Positions 6,571 through 6,571 of a DNA stretch of 6,571 nucleotides are shown here, one piece after another. The position numbers were made by a program, and so were the translations under genes. The notes under the pieces are model-generated. The model did not search any database. It saw only the letters and a program-made list of their open reading frames with translations, and was not told where the DNA came from. This DNA is from Actinomycetota bacterium (GTDB lineage: Bacteria > Actinomycetota > Thermoleophilia > RBG-16-64-13). Position 1 is the stretch's first letter. The number at the start of each line of letters is the position of its first letter. The stretch is from assembly GCA_003157225.1 (NCBI GenBank), contig PMIZ01000253.1, positions 1 through 6,571 of the forward strand, written 5' to 3'.

Positions 6571-6571
6571 C

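Overview
This is a GC-rich stretch, almost fully coding, with every confident gene but one on the + strand. Its core is the C-terminal part of dnaK, followed by an Hsp20 small heat-shock gene, grpE, dnaJ and hspR, the MerR-type heat-shock repressor. The order dnaK-grpE-dnaJ-hspR is characteristic of Actinomycetota. The high GC, GTG and TTG starts, an actinobacterial-style zinc-finger membrane protein and a CIRCE-type operator agree with this. An hsp20 between dnaK and grpE is not the arrangement of Streptomyces or Mycobacterium, so a deeper-branching class is possible, but the sequence does not settle the lineage.

Layout. Bases 1-4618 read as one heat-shock transcription unit: dnaK (5' end outside the window), hsp20, grpE, dnaJ, hspR, and a B-box-like zinc-finger membrane protein whose GTG start overlaps the hspR stop by 4 nt. 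The largest gap inside it (1657-1745) holds a perfect 13-bp GC hairpin that ends just before the grpE ribosome binding site. Bases 4619-4725 are the only real regulatory intergenic region. It holds a 9-9-9 inverted repeat matching the HrcA operator CIRCE, a TATACT -10 box, and a strong Shine-Dalgarno that assigns a TTG start to the next gene. Bases 4726-6472 form a second unit: an FmdB-family zinc-ribbon protein, SurE 5'-nucleotidase, and a HAD-family phosphatase overlapping the end of surE.

Function. DnaK, DnaJ and GrpE form the Hsp70 cycle, Hsp20 holds unfolding proteins for it, and HspR (with DnaK as co-repressor in studied actinobacteria) would repress the whole unit from a site upstream of dnaK, outside the window. 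The CIRCE in front of the FmdB-type gene suggests that the next operon answers to the other heat-shock repressor, HrcA, encoded elsewhere. HspR and HrcA circuits would then sit back to back.

Right end. The HAD gene stops before its last catalytic motif. From about 6440-6470 onward the minus strand instead encodes the N-terminal domain of a XerC/D-like tyrosine recombinase, cut by the window end. This is either a genuine rearrangement or, more likely given the very short flank, a chimeric assembly end. I found no CRISPR, tRNA, rRNA, insertion sequence or clearly new multi-gene system. The most interesting lead is the CIRCE-FmdB link.
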